DNA from: Branchinecta lynchi
Taxonomy: Eukaryota > Arthropoda > Branchiopoda > Anostraca > Branchinectidae
Length of the DNA: 64,000 bases
Direction: 5' to 3'
NCBI GenBank assembly: GCA_023053575.1
Contig: JAKZAP010000007.1
Coordinates: 18,513,304 to 18,577,303, forward strand
In this document: in pieces, positions 33,980-45,185 of the stretch
Numbering within the stretch: position 1 is the first letter of the stretch
How the letters are laid out: the number at the start of each line of letters is the position of its first letter
Made by a program: the position numbers and the translations under genes
The notes under the pieces: model-generated
Told to the model about the DNA's origin: nothing
The model's input: only the letters and a program-made list of their open reading frames with translations
The model's database searches: none

Positions 33980-34524
33980 GGCAAAAGGTTTTGGAGCTGG
34001 CTCACGCGGTTCCAATGTCAGGGCATTTAGGGATTCACCGTACGGAACAGAGATTGCTACAAAGATTTGTTTGGTCTGGTATTCATAAAGACCTGACGAA
34101 ATTTATCAGAAGTTGCGAGGCTTGTCAAAAAACTGCGCACAAAAAGCCGTTTGAGAAAGTACCGATGAAGGAAATGCCAATATTTACCGAGCCTTTTCAG
34201 CGAATTGCGGTTAATGTGGTAGGTACGTTAGAAAAGAGTTCATCGGGGTGTAGATTCATTCTGGTAATAACCGATGTGGCACCCAGGTATCCGGAAGCAA
34301 TTCCAATGCGCACAGTTACAGCACCGAAAGTGGCAGAAGAGTTAGTAAAATACTGCTCTCGGCACAGAATTCCCGGGGAGGTATTAAGTAACCGAGGAAC
34401 GAATTTTCTGTCCAGTCTTCTGAAACGTTTGTACGATTTACTTGGGGTTAAACGGGTAACAACGACCCCGCATAGGCCTCAGACGAATGGTATAACGGAA
34501 CGGGATTCTGCCGTACTATGGTAG
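33952..34524 (+). pseudogene. Gypsy-like integrase fragment with altered catalytic site
   Basis: The zinc-binding H2C2 region reads GHLGIHRTEQRLLQ ... SCEACQKTA. The core domain follows (FILVITDVAPRYPEAIP, GVKRVTTTPHRPQTNGITER). At the place of the first catalytic Asp the protein has Asn (AVNVVG), and at the second it has Asn as well (LSNRGTNF), while the third-position Glu of NGITER is present. The frame stops soon after, at 34522-34524, inside a perfect inverted repeat that marks the junction with the next LINE. It is inactive on two counts: substitution and truncation. Confidence 0.78.
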
Positions 34525-34541
34525 GAGTACGGCAGAATCCC
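34502..34541. repeat. Perfect 16-bp inverted repeat at LTR-element/LINE junction
   Basis: GGGATTCTGCCGTACT (34502-34517) and AGTACGGCAGAATCCC (34526-34541) are exact complements around an 8-nt loop. The right arm continues CAACA, as does the third copy at 29232. Confidence 0.85.
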
Positions 34542-34619
34542 AACACCAGTTCATACTGACACTACGCAAGATAAGCCAGTACCTGAAGAGCCCACTCACA
34601 ACGCCCCCCTGGAGGTCCC

Positions 34620-36124
34620 AGGAAGTTGGGATGATGATACCCTAACTTCAACAATGGAAACAGTTAAATCCCCTTCTCCTCAAAATGCAAGCATTGATGT
34701 CGGTTTCAAGGTGGTGGAAAACAGAAAATCCAAAAAACGCAAAAACGACCAGGTGTCTTTAGCACCCCCCCCCCCCCCGCCCCATCCCAACTGAAGCTGC
34801 AGGAGGGCCCACCCATCCTACCACCGAAGCCAAGGCTTTTGTGAGATTCAAGCCAAGATCTGCCCAGCAGACTTTCGCTCCGAAGGATGCACCAAATATC
34901 AGGCTTTCGATATTCAAATCCCTCAAGTGCAACTTCATGCTGAACATAACTAGAGACGGGTCATTGAACCTATTCTTCCAGGAGAAATCTCAGGCTGATA
35001 GTGCGACTTTACTACCTACTATTGCTGGAGTCCCAGTAGTAGCTGGAATTTGGAACCCCCCTCCGACCCCATCAAAGATTTTTTTTTTTTTAGTTTATTT
35101 CAAATATCAACACATATCGTGGCTTGGGGCCAAATGGCGTGTTGAATACGTCAATATACATGAAGGCAAACCATTAATGTCTGTCATAATATCAAGGAAA
35201 ATAATTCAAACTGAATATGGCCTAACACAAAAACATAGAAGTGAGACACAAACAAGAATGACTAAACCTCTTTGTTGAAAATATGTACAAATTTAGGGAT
35301 AAAACTATTACGGTACCGCTCCATACGGTAGTAACGGGGTTCTAGCTTGGGTATTCGCTCCGCACACGCCGTCCTCTACAACATCCTACAACATCCCCGC
35401 AGTCCTCTACAACATCCCAGCATTCCTCACAGACCAAGACCTCAAGGAGGGTCTGATGAATAGCAAAGGAGAGACCATCCCAGTCACTTCGACAAGCCGT
35501 CTTGGAGCAGAAAGTAAGACTGTTCTTTTTATACTTGATGGGACTTTTAAAGTAGACAAGGTCTTTCTTTTTGGACAACCAAAAGCCTTCAAAGAGTATG
35601 GCAGCAAGCCGATGCAATGTAAAACATGCCTCAAGTTTGGTCACACAGCCAAACACTGTTCTACTCCCACAACCAGCTGCAAGAAATGTCTCTTAACAGA
35701 CCACCTTGAGGAAGTCTGCCAGTCCCAAGCAAATGGCGCCAACTGTGGTGGGGTCCACCTATCACTTAACAGAAAAGAGTGCCCAAAATACAGAGAAAGG
35801 GTAGAGATCCTCCGCAGGGCTGAGAGGCCAATAGCCCCATTTCTTTGGCGGCTCTCCAAGCAAGACCAAAGAGACAACCTACCCCAAGCAAAAACCAAGC
35901 CCCCCCCCCCAGCAAGCCCATCTAGCAGCTGGGCTCCCAGCATAGCTAGCACCCCTCGGGCAACCCCAACCCCATCTGTTTCTGTTCGGCTTTCAAAACT
36001 GTTTCCAGCCCCCCAGGGATACATTCATTCCCCGGCCCATCATCCCGACCACCTGACAAGAAAGACCAGCCAAAACCAACATACAACGCCGTCCTCCAAG
36101 ACCACAGATCGATCAGCAACCTAG
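34620..36124 (+). pseudogene. LINE ORF1 (Gag-like, three zinc knuckles), interrupted
   Basis: The first block includes GFKVVENRKSKKRK and, in 34841-35040, an RNA-binding-like region (IRLSIFKSLKCNFML, GSLNLFFQEKSQ). After the insertion the frame 35456-36124 has CKTCLKFGHTAKHC, CKKCLLTDHLEEVC and NCGGVHLSLNRKEC: three cysteine-histidine knuckles as in I/Jockey ORF1 nucleic-acid chaperones. A proline-rich tail follows. Confidence 0.75.
35078..35345 (-). mobile_element. Poly(A)-tailed insertion inside LINE ORF1
   Basis: On the minus strand an AATAAA hexamer is followed about 4 bases later by A12 (plus-strand T12 at 35080-35092), the hallmark of a retroposed 3' end. It splits the ORF1 frame. The other boundary is not sharp, and no target duplication was identified. 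Confidence 0.5.
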
Positions 36125-36329
36125 TGATGTACACTCTCACAACTGCCTTCATCTCTCAGGCAAAAATGCCGCAGGCAGTTAAGGCTGTCATAATGAGAGA
36201 CGTAGCCGAAAAATACTTTGGGCCACATCGACGAGGCAGAGCTGGAATTGGTCAAAATCCTAAATAAACATCAAGCCCTCAAATACCTAACCAACCAACA
36301 TGCATAGACATGTTGGGGCTCAACCCCCA

Positions 36330-37015
36330 AAACAACAATAGTTCAGTGGAATGTCAGATACCTGTCAAATGAAAAATTAAGTCCAATAATGTCGATGTAG
36401 CATGCCAGCAGGAAACTAACCTGAATGAACTGGTTAAAATATCAATCCCAGGATTCGATGTCTTCAGAAAGGACCGTTCGTCTGAAAGAAAAGGGGGCGG
36501 TGTTGCCATCCTTATAAGAAAGGAAATTAAGAAATGTGGAATAACATTCCCTGACTTTAAAGACGAGGTCGACGATGTTGGGGTTAAACTATGGCAATCG
36601 TCAGTCCCACTAACAGTTATATCGTTCTATAACCCAAACGGAATTAATGAAGCAGATGATTTCTTTTTGCCCCTAAAATATGCCGAGAGCGTGTTATAGT
36701 TGCTGGAGATATGAACGCCCATAGCCCCATGTGGGGATGTGAACAGAAAAATAAAGCTGGCAAGATGATTGAGAAGATTTTGCTGGACTTCCCTGGGGTA
36801 TCCCTAGCGACACCGGCAAGACTGAACACATATTACAACGTCCGATCGAACAACTTCTCTACGATAGATCTACAGATAGTGTCGACCACTCTGCTGAATC
36901 AAATTCAGGTCTCCAAAATAGATCACCGACCATTTTGCCATCAAAACCTCGATTGGTGGTCTCCCCTCCATCGAAGAACCCCCTCTCCACTTCATCAACA
37001 AGAAAGCTGATTGGC
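36330..37015 (+). pseudogene. LINE apurinic-like endonuclease domain, frameshifted
   Basis: Exo/endo/phosphatase fold landmarks are visible in more than one frame: IVQWNVRYL (Asn of the first box), GGGVAILIRKEI, VISFYNPNG, VIVAGDMNAHSPMWGC (GD-N box), FSTIDLQIVS and SKIDHRPF. Stops occur near 36390 and 36695, so it cannot be active. Confidence 0.75.
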
Positions 37016-37305
37016 CAAAATTTGAAGCACACTTAGAAGGGTACGATTACTCCCCAGTCCTAACAACTTCTACCCCTGACAAGCTAGCTGTACTTCTCAT
37101 TACCACCCTCCTACAAGCAGCAGCTCACTCCATTCCGAAGACAACGAGCAACTTCCCATTGCGGGAGAAGAAGAAAAGGCCGCCGAAACCCTGGTGCAAC
37201 GACGCCTGCAAAGTAACCTGGACGTGTAAAAAGGCAGCAACCAAGGCCTTTAACAGATCTCCATCTGTAGAGACTTTCATCGCGAAACAGAAGACATAAG
37301 CCCAA

Positions 37306-38978
37306 ATGAAGAGAGCTACGCACTCCGCAAAAAGGCAGTCCTGGGATGAATTTGCAAGTAACCTGTCAAGAGAAACGCCTGAGACAACAATACACCAGTT
37401 CCTGGACAGGATGAGTGGCAAGGGTTCTGAACCAGACCCCCTGAAGAACCTCCTGACTTTCGATCAGAAACAGCTAGAACCCAACGAGGAGAAGGCAGAA
37501 TTCCTTGCCGACTTCTTCAGTGAAAAACTTACTGAGGTGCGTGATCGCGGTCGGGGCGGGATAGTAGCCCCCATCGCCCCCCAACCTCCCCCATCCCAAC
37601 TTCGAGGTAGGGAATCATTGATTGATCAGTTCAACATGATCGAATTAATACGTGCCATTGAGGAATCAAATCCATCTGTTGCCCCTGGGTTCGACCAAAT
37701 ACATCTGTCGTCGCTACTGCACCTCCCGCCTCCCTTCAAACAAGCGCTCCTACATACAGTAAACTCATGCTGGAAAGAATCTACCTTTCCAAAGGCTTGG
37801 AAAATATCGGTAGTAGTGCCAGTCCTTAGAAAAGGGAAACCGAAGGACAGCCCATCGTCCTTCCGTCCAATATAAATACTCCCAACGATCAGCAATCCTT
37901 CCTAGATAGCTTCCTAAGCGATAGACAAATAGCTGTAAAGGTCAATGGAAAATTATCAACACCCAGGAAAACAGAAATTGGTCTACCACAGAGGGCTGTC
38001 CTCAGCTGCCTGCTGTTTGCCCTCCTTTTGTGGGATCTCAGCCTACCGCATGAGCATGGAGAGTTCGCAGACGACCTGGGATCGTGGGTAGTAGGCTCAA
38101 CTCACTCGGAGGCTGATCAGAAACTTCAGTCAGCAATGGCAAAACTAGAAAAATTCTCAGCAAGATCAGAACTGCCACTCGTCCCATCCAAATCCCTTGT
38201 ACTACAATTCCATAGAAGAAGATCATCCACACCCTGCACCATCATTCTGAACGGTCTCCCTCTGCCTGAGGTTTCACAAACAAAGTGCCTGGGAATAATA
38301 CTGGACAGACAACAAACCTTCCATCCCCATGTCAAGGACCTATCGACTCGGTGCCTCCGTAAAATTCGCCTCATGATGAGGCTGGCGGCTACATCCTTTG
38401 GTTGCTCTGACAAGATCCTACTTACCTTCTATAAGCAGTACATCAGACCCCAAATAGATTATGGACTGATAATCTATGGATCCTGCTCCAAGACGACCCT
38501 GAACCAGCTTGAAACAATCCAGAATACGGCCCTCAGGATTGCATTTGGGCTTCGAAGATCAACCAAAACTCAGTTCCTCAGAGAGAAAACAGGAATTGAA
38601 ACCATTTCAGCGCGCCGAGACCATCTGCTTGCCAGATATATAACAAAAATTGAAGGGACTCCCCATCATATACTATATAGCTGGCTTAGACACGAACAGT
38701 CTTCCACCGGCCTCCCTATAGAGCTCAAGGGGCTCCAAGCATACCACCCGATCCCGCCAGCCGATGTTAAGCCCAAAATCAGCAGTTCTCCACCTTGGAC
38801 CCTCAACAAGCCACCAGTACTTCTCCGGTTTACCGATACGAGAAAGTCCGAGCTATCTCTTCAGGCTGCCAAAGTGAGGTTTGCGCAGTTACGGCATATC
38901 ATCCACAAAAATCGCTTCCCAATCTTCGTGGATGGATCTAAAACAGAATCGTCTACGGGGTGCAGCGCATTTCTTTAG
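37306..38978 (+). pseudogene. LINE reverse transcriptase, internally deleted, plus RNase H start
   Basis: The first block ends VPVLRKGKPKDSPSSFRPI (37875). The catalytic fingers/palm segment with the first Asp is missing. The next block (from about 37890, in another frame) reads FLSDRQIAVKVNGKL, GLPQRAVLS (Arg replaces the usual Gly), GEFADDLGSWV (FADD box) and TKCLGIILDRQQTFHPHV. It ends in RNase H with FPIFVDGSKTESSTGCSAF. Confidence 0.75.
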
Positions 38979-39026
38979 GAACTGAACATCATAGCCCTTG
39001 AAAAACTCCCCTCCCACCTTTGCATC

Positions 39027-39746
39027 ATGTCAGCAGAGATCAGAGCTATAAATCTGGCAATTGAGACCCTGTTGCGGCTTCCCACCATCCCCACCGAAGC
39101 AGTGATCTACTCAGACTCCATGTCAGCCCTCCAGTTGATAGCTACCCCTGGATGCGAAAACGAAGATACTGATGTCCACATCACAGTCCATTTGTCGAAC
39201 GAACTCTTCAGTAAGGGTTGCTCCCTTTCACTCCAGTATATCCCCAGCCACATGGGGATACGAGGGAACGAAGTAGCTGACAAAGCGGCTAAAGAGGCGA
39301 CATCAGCCCGACAACTACGAAACCACCCAACACCCCTGCGAGACGTTCTACGCATACGCTCCCAGTGCACTCTAGCATCCAAGCCTCATCCAAAGTTTTC
39401 CCCATTCCGTGGAAAAACTGAAAGCAGACTCTACCATGGGATACGAGCAGGAGCAACAGGGCTGAAGCACTCAGTCTTCGCCTTCAAGATCCCCGCGATC
39501 GACGGCCATCCCCCGACCTCACCTCTCTACAGATTCTGTAAAACAATGAACGAAACACTGGACCATGTACTCTTCCAGTGTTCCCATCAACAAATACATC
39601 TGAACATCCCCCTGTTCAAGAAGTTTCATCTCAATCCTTCAACCGAATCCATACGGAGCACATCACTCTCCCCTTCAGCCGAAGCCTCAATCTTCAAGGC
39701 CATCATATCCTTTCTGAGGACAGCAGACCTATTTGAGTGTGTATAG
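39027..39746 (+). pseudogene. LINE RNase H and C-terminal zinc motif
   Basis: The RNase H catalytic series continues: MSAEIRAINLAIETLL (Glu), AVIYSDSMSALQLI (Asp) and LQYIPSHMGIRGNEVADKAAK (His and Asp). Then YRFCKTMNETLDHVLFQC gives the C-terminal CHC motif of these LINEs. It is separated from the preceding frame by a stop near 38978. Confidence 0.78.
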
Positions 39747-39904
39747 GTAGGCTAGGCGACATCGCCCAGACGTGAAAAGTCAAAGTGGACAACTCCGATC
39801 CAATGCCACACTGTAAAGAAGAAGAAGAAGAGACAGTCTTAAGTTTGGACCTTGCCAGATAAAGGCAGACAATGCAGTTAGCTAATCCTGAACTCCGCCT
39901 TCAA

Positions 39905-40125
39905 AATGACGTGTTTCTGGTCGTATTGTTCCACAGAGATTTTAGTAGTATGTTTTAAGCTTGTCAGATTCACAGTTTTGTTTTCTCTGTTTGTCAGAAT
40001 CACAGTCGTATGGAACTTGCCAGAATGACATCAACCGCGGATTTTCCCTGAAAATGACCCGTTTCTTGTCGTATTTTACGAAGAGATTTTCTAGTCGTAT
40101 TTTAGGGACAGCCGCAAGTTTTGAG
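39905..40125. repeat. Repeat of GTCGTATG-type phrases, copy 2
   Basis: Same order as 27690-27980: CACAGTCGTATG, CTTGCCAGAATGA, ATCAACCGCG, GACCCGTTTCTTGTCGTA, GATTTTCTAGTCGTA. Confidence 0.55.
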
Positions 40126-40164
40126 CTTGCAGTTGTGACGTAAAATTTCTTCGTTTCTTCTGTC

Positions 40165-41035
40165 AAATTTCCGCTTTCGGCCGGATCCCGAACAAACTAC
40201 TTGTCTGGCAAAAACTAAACCTCAGAAACGAATTCAGCATGTCTCCTTACCCCTACATCTAACCTCTAATCAACTTTGGATAAAACTTTTACTTTTAACG
40301 AATTTTCCGGTTTCAGCCGGACTTCGAGAGATCTATCCGTCCGGTGAGAAAATAATTGTCATATATATATTCAGCATGTACATGTCTTCTTACCCGCAAT
40401 TCGAACATTTTATCGGATACAAATAAAAATTTTACTTTAAACAAGATTTCTCCGGCCGAAGTAGTTGTCCGACGAGAAAATAATGTTCATGTTCGGACTC
40501 AGCACGTCTCCTTGCCCCTAAATCAAACCTCTAATCAACCTCGGGCTAAACTTTTACTTTTCATAAATTTTCCGGGTTTTGCCGGATTCCGGGTGAACTA
40601 GTTGTCCGGCGAGTAAATAATTTTCATATTCGGACTCAACACGTCTCCTTGCCCCTAAATCAAACCTATAATCAACCTCAGATTAAACTTTCACTTTTCA
40701 TAAAATCTTCCATTTTTGACGTATTCCGGGTAAACTACTTGTTCGGCGAAAAAATAATATTCATATTCGTATTCAGCATGCCTCCTTACCCCCAAATCGA
40801 CTATTTCATTAGCCTTTAAAAAGTATTTGTTGTCTCCCTTAATTTCAAACCCCACCCCTAAATATAGGGCTAGAGAACCCATCTTCAAACTTGACCTGTA
40901 CTTTGACCCAAAGAGTCCTCATGCCAAGTTTGATCAAACTATTTCAACCACTTCGAGAGTTATTGTGCTAACAGACGGACAACATTTACAAAGTCATAGG
41001 CATCGCTCCACTTACACGTTTTGGGATCCCAAAAA
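40165..41035 (+). mobile_element. Helentron-like element, 5'-truncated copy
   Basis: CCGG-rich units, the AAGTTTGATCAAACTATTTC box and the end GTTTTGGGATCCCAAAAA are present. The 5' ACAAGACC end is lost and the tetranucleotide tract is reduced to ACAGACGG. It is more diverged than the other copies. Confidence 0.55.
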
Positions 41036-42730
41036 CACGGCAATGTCTTCACGAGGTTAAGTTACTCACTAAACCTTCTTCAAGGTGAAAAGTGTTCTGC
41101 AGTAACTTCTTCATATTTTGCGTTATGAAAAAAAAATAACCGTAAGTTGCCGTATTTACAAGTTTAACACAACGAGAAGAGATACAGCCTATTTATTGAT
41201 TCTTATTCTTATCCAGGTGTTGCTCCCTGTCAGAAGTCAAAATCGCGGTCAAGAATGCGTGCCACTCGGTTTTGCTCGTAAGTTTACGACCTACACTCCT
41301 TTATAATGCCTTTGGTATGCAAAGAACACCATCGCCCAATTTCGCTTGCTTAGGTTGTGCCTTAGTTGATCCCTTCATCTCTATATCTAAATAAACTTAT
41401 GGGTCTAATAAATCCATCAGCCGGTCAATCAACTTGGAACTTTCCAACAGTATCCGCAGCACAGCAAGGAAAAAAAAATTTGGTAATCCGATTTTCAGGA
41501 TAAGGGCGATAGCGAATTGCTCTTCATCAAAATCCTTCAAGTCCTTTTCAAATCTCTTCTGCCTCCCAATCCTCCCAACTCTTTGCTTTTCTCCTGCCCT
41601 ATCAAAGGGAGGGGCTTAGAAATTAAGAAAGACATGACAAAAATGTTATATCAAAGCTGAGGAGACTGTCTGTTTAGGAGTCAGTGAACACACTGAATCA
41701 ATCTCCATCATTTTCTGTCACCAAACAGAAAGTTCATCCACAATCATCCATAACATGATTTTATTTTCTGTTAATTAAAATTAAACTCTTCTTTTCTCAT
41801 TATACTCTATTCCACATGTTGGACTTCTGACTTCTGGTTTTGATAATCCACAAATCTGAGACTGAACAATTTTGAACAACTAACAAAAATAAGACAAGAA
41901 AATGCAAAAGGAGAATCTCAAATGATCGCTTGTGTCTACAGCAAATCCCTGAATTTCAGATTGGCTATCCAATTATTATGTATGCCCATAGTTCCTCTGC
42001 CAAATGCTGGTTAGCTGAGACCTACAACAAACTGAGTAGCAGCTAGATACAGTAGAGGTATGCTTATTTGAATAGTTACTTTGATCTGAACAATGCACTT
42101 TTGGGCTAAATGGTAGAATAAAGATATAAAGATCCAAAATACCTATTCAGGTGTTGAGGCTACTGTGTACACTACTGAGCATATGTCAACTGGTCAAGCA
42201 AGAAACTGTCCTAAATTTTGTGTACAGGATACCTTGCTAATTTGCACCACCCATTTATTTGTGCCACCCCTAGTAAACTTGTGTAATTAAAGTTTAGGCT
42301 ACATAAAAAGGACTGCATGTGGAACATCAAAATACATCCATCCTCAACACTGCTATGCTTCCCGATCAAATCAATTGATATCAAAGCTCATTCTTTACTT
42401 CTATTTCTTCTTTGAAGAATCGCCTGAGAATCGCCTCATGTACAACAAAGCCGAAAATGCACAAACACATGCCACAGAAAAATGCTGGCACAAATAGTCA
42501 CACTCAAGATATTTGGGTTAACCTGGTAGCGGAAATAAATCTGCGAAAGCTGCAAAAGAAAACTGGAAATGAAGCTGGCACACAAACAATTTGACTATGG
42601 TCAGCAGGTGTTTAGAAGAAAGGCATTTGAGCCTTCAGCCTTCAATCTTGATTGAGCCTTCAATCAAGGCCAAATTTCATACATTTGGTAAGTGCGAAGG
42701 CTGGAAAGAAACGGTCAGATCAGAACATTT
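41036..42730. other. Sulfotransferase intron 1; no gene seen
   Basis: No coding motif was found. 42055-42080 resembles the reverse complement of 46418-46445 (GCATATCTCTACTGTA phrase), so part of it is related to the foldback at 45-47 kb. 42640-42675 has a local repeat of GAGCCTTCAATC. Confidence 0.35.
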
Positions 42731-44396
42731 TAGTACACTAGCCCCTTTTCAGGCATGGTGCTCAAATGTCTAGCACCATGCCTGGGTGCTAGACGTTCAA
42801 GCACTGTACCTTGGGTTTCATGCATGGTGCATGGATTTCAGTGTACAGTGCATGCATGAAAAACACAGTTTCTGTCATCACTACTGAGCACCAGCTCAGA
42901 CAGGGAGGAAATTACTACATGAATTAGAGACATCAAAGACAATCCTTATCGAATTTTTCACAGCAAAAACAGAAGGGCTCAACTGATGATGGAGATGCAA
43001 AACCTAACAGCACCCTATCTATTTTCCATGTAGAGTGCCTCAAGAGCCAATATTCTGGTTGGCTGCTAAGAAGAACAAGACCAAAGGTGTCGATGGGATC
43101 CCAAAAATCTAAGATTTGATCCAGATAATTCGGTCTTGTCTTCGCCAGGCTAATCATCAGAGAAAACCGAGTTCAGATATTCTATCTACCTATCTATACC
43201 TCTATAAGCCATATCTATTTTGACGATATTGACCGAAACTTCCTGCTTTACTACTGCCAAATTTGCGGTTTCGCCCGAATTCCGAGCGAACTACTAGTCC
43301 AGCAAAAAAGAAAAATTCAGAAACGAAGCCGGCGTATCTCCTTATCCGTATAAAGAAATCTAATCAACTTTAAATAAAATTTTGACTTAAGAAAAATGTG
43401 GGTACAACTGGATTCCGGACTAATTATATGTCGGGGTAAAAATTATCATTATATACAGACTCAGCATCTCTTCTTACCCCTAAATATATCATCTATCAAC
43501 TTCAGATAAAGCTTTTACTTTTAACATATTTTCCGATTTTGGCCGGATTACAGGCGAACTAGTTGTCCGGTGAGAAAACGGTTTTCACCATCGGGTTCAG
43601 CATGTCTTCTTACCCATAAATCAAACATTTAATCAACTTCAAATGAAACTATTACTTTTAACCAACTTTCCGGTTTTGGCCGGATTCCGGACTAACTGGT
43701 TGTCCGGTGACAAAATGAATTTCACCATCATGCTCAGCATGTCTTCTTACACCCAAATCAAACATTTAATCAACTTCAAATGAAACTTTTAATTTTAACC
43801 AACTTTCTGGTTTTTGCCGGATTCCGGACAAACTACTTGTCTAATATTTTGTTTGTCCCTTAAACTGAACCCCCTCTCCCACCCCCAAATATAGGGCTAC
43901 AAAGCCCATCTACGAACTCGACCTTACCCTTGACCAAACAATTCCTCATACCAAATTTCATCAAAATATCTCATTCCCTTCGAGAGTTATTGTGCTTACA
44001 GATGGACTGACAACTTTTGCAATGTCATAGGTATGCACCTCCACTTACGTTTTGGGATCCCAAAAAGCTGAGGAACAGGACATTTTGCATGCAAAACCCT
44101 TGACTATGTAAAAAGAAATGAGGTTTTCACGTCTGTCATCAGCCGAGCAATGTTATTTTTGTTACGAAAAATTTGATAAGGATTGTCTTTGATTTCTCTA
44201 ATTCATGGTAGTAATTTCAGCCCTGTCCGAGCCGGTGCTCAGTTGTGATGAAAGAAACTGTGTTTTTCATGCTTGCACTGTATACTGAAATCCATGCACC
44301 ATGCATGAAATCCCAAGATACAGTGCTTGAATGTCTAGCACCCAGGCATGGTGCTAGACATTTGAGCACCATGCCTGAAAAGGGGCTAGTGTACTA
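42731..44396. mobile_element. Foldback element with ~240-bp terminal inverted repeats
   Basis: The left arm 42731-42960 starts TAGTACACTAGCCCCTTTTC and the right arm 44163-44396 is its complement, ending GGGGCTAGTGTACTA. Each arm contains a nested palindrome around CATGGTGCT/AGCACCATG. The loop holds about 110 bp of unique sequence plus HINE copy C. The right end is 24 bp from the exon 1 splice donor of the sulfotransferase. TA flanks may be the target site but are part of the repeat. Confidence 0.75.
43075..44066 (+). mobile_element. Helentron-like element, copy C (inside foldback loop)
   Basis: From ACAAGACCAAAGGTGTCGAT to GGGATCCCAAAAA, with CCGG-rich units, an ATTTCATCAAAATATCTC box and almost no tetranucleotide tract (ACAGATGGACTGACAAC). 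It inserted after the foldback, because both foldback arms are intact on either side. Confidence 0.65.
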
Positions 44397-44427
44397 GACT
44401 GGATCAGAATATCAGGAAAAAACTTAC

Positions 44428-44533
44428 CAAGATGCTCTTCAATATTTCCTCTAAGAGATATTTCACAAGCAAGAAACATACAAACAAAAAGCGCAGAAAG
44501 CAGCAGCAGCTTCTTTTTTAATAATGTTATCAT
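44428..44533 (-). CDS. CHST11-like: Chondroitin 4-O-sulfotransferase-like, exon 1 (signal anchor)
   Basis: The coding part of exon 1 gives residues 1-35. The start is MITLLKKK, a short basic cytosolic tail, followed by a leucine-rich hydrophobic segment (about residues 9-27) and SLRGNIEEHL. This is the cytosolic tail plus signal-anchor expected of a Golgi type II sulfotransferase. The donor is CTTG/GTAAGT. The single base left over (G) joins AG of exon 2 to make a Glu codon, so the three exons form one 987-nt reading frame including the stop. The link to exons 2 and 3 rests on strand, order, phase and topology, not on a transcript; intron 1 would be 16.8 kb. Confidence 0.72.
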
Positions 44534-44740
44534 TTCTACACTGAATCATAGAGTTTAGTACTTTAGGAACTTTTTAGATGATCACAAAGATTTTCTGCCC
44601 CCAAAAGAAGAATGAAGGTATCAAAGAGTACTCCAGACTAGACACAAGCAGGAACTAATCTCACTGCCACTAACGCTGCAAGCTAGACGCGGCTGGACGC
44701 AACAGCGCAAGTCCACTCCCACGCTCCTTATAGCACTTGA
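44534..44740 (-). promoter_or_regulatory. Candidate promoter and 5' UTR of the sulfotransferase
   Basis: On the minus strand a TATA-like TATAAGG lies at 44726-44732, about 193 bp before the start codon, in a locally GC-richer patch. Transcription would then start near 44700. The first upstream transposon boundary is at 44988. Low certainty. Confidence 0.3.
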
Positions 44741-45185
44741 ATAGCCCGCCAAATTAAAAATCTTTAGTAAGAACATAACTCGTTTGGAGCACCTATGTTC
44801 TTTTAAGGATGTTGATACTAGTAGCTTGTCGACTGCAAATTTGGTGGCATTTAGCAAAAATGTTGACTACCCATATTCAGTTTGAACGATGAGCATTCAG
44901 TATGAATGACATAAGGAAGTCTTCTGTTTTTCTGAGGTAGAGCAAAAGTGTGATGTTTCACATCTTACAATCTAAACCGGTTTCATCCAGTCATACACAA
45001 ATCCTCAACTTTTGGGCATGGTGCCCCAACGTCTGGGCTTGCCTGTATGTAAAGGCACGGTGCCCCAACGTCTGGGCATGCCTTTACGTAAAGGCACGGT
45101 GCCCATATGTTGGGGCACCATGCCCCGGAACATTGGCATGGTACCCCTGTGTAATTTGGTTAAACTGAGCTTGACTACAGTGGAG

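Larger units (their letters stand above)
34526..39833 (+). mobile_element. I/Jockey-type LINE, nearly full length but broken
   Basis: Order of parts: ORF1 with zinc knuckles (34.6-36.1 kb), endonuclease (36.3-37.0 kb), reverse transcriptase (37.3-38.8 kb), RNase H (38.9-39.3 kb), a C-terminal zinc motif, then a short 3' UTR with an AAG-repeat tail (39816-39832). The RNase H domain places it near the I/Jockey group. Stops, shifts, an internal RT deletion and a nested insertion at 35.08-35.34 kb make it inactive. It occupies intron 1 of the sulfotransferase, in the opposite sense. Confidence 0.78.

Noticed and set aside
31070..34530. Complete LTR retrotransposon with two LTRs
   Set aside because: No repeated LTR, primer-binding site or polypurine tract could be seen, and RT is absent.
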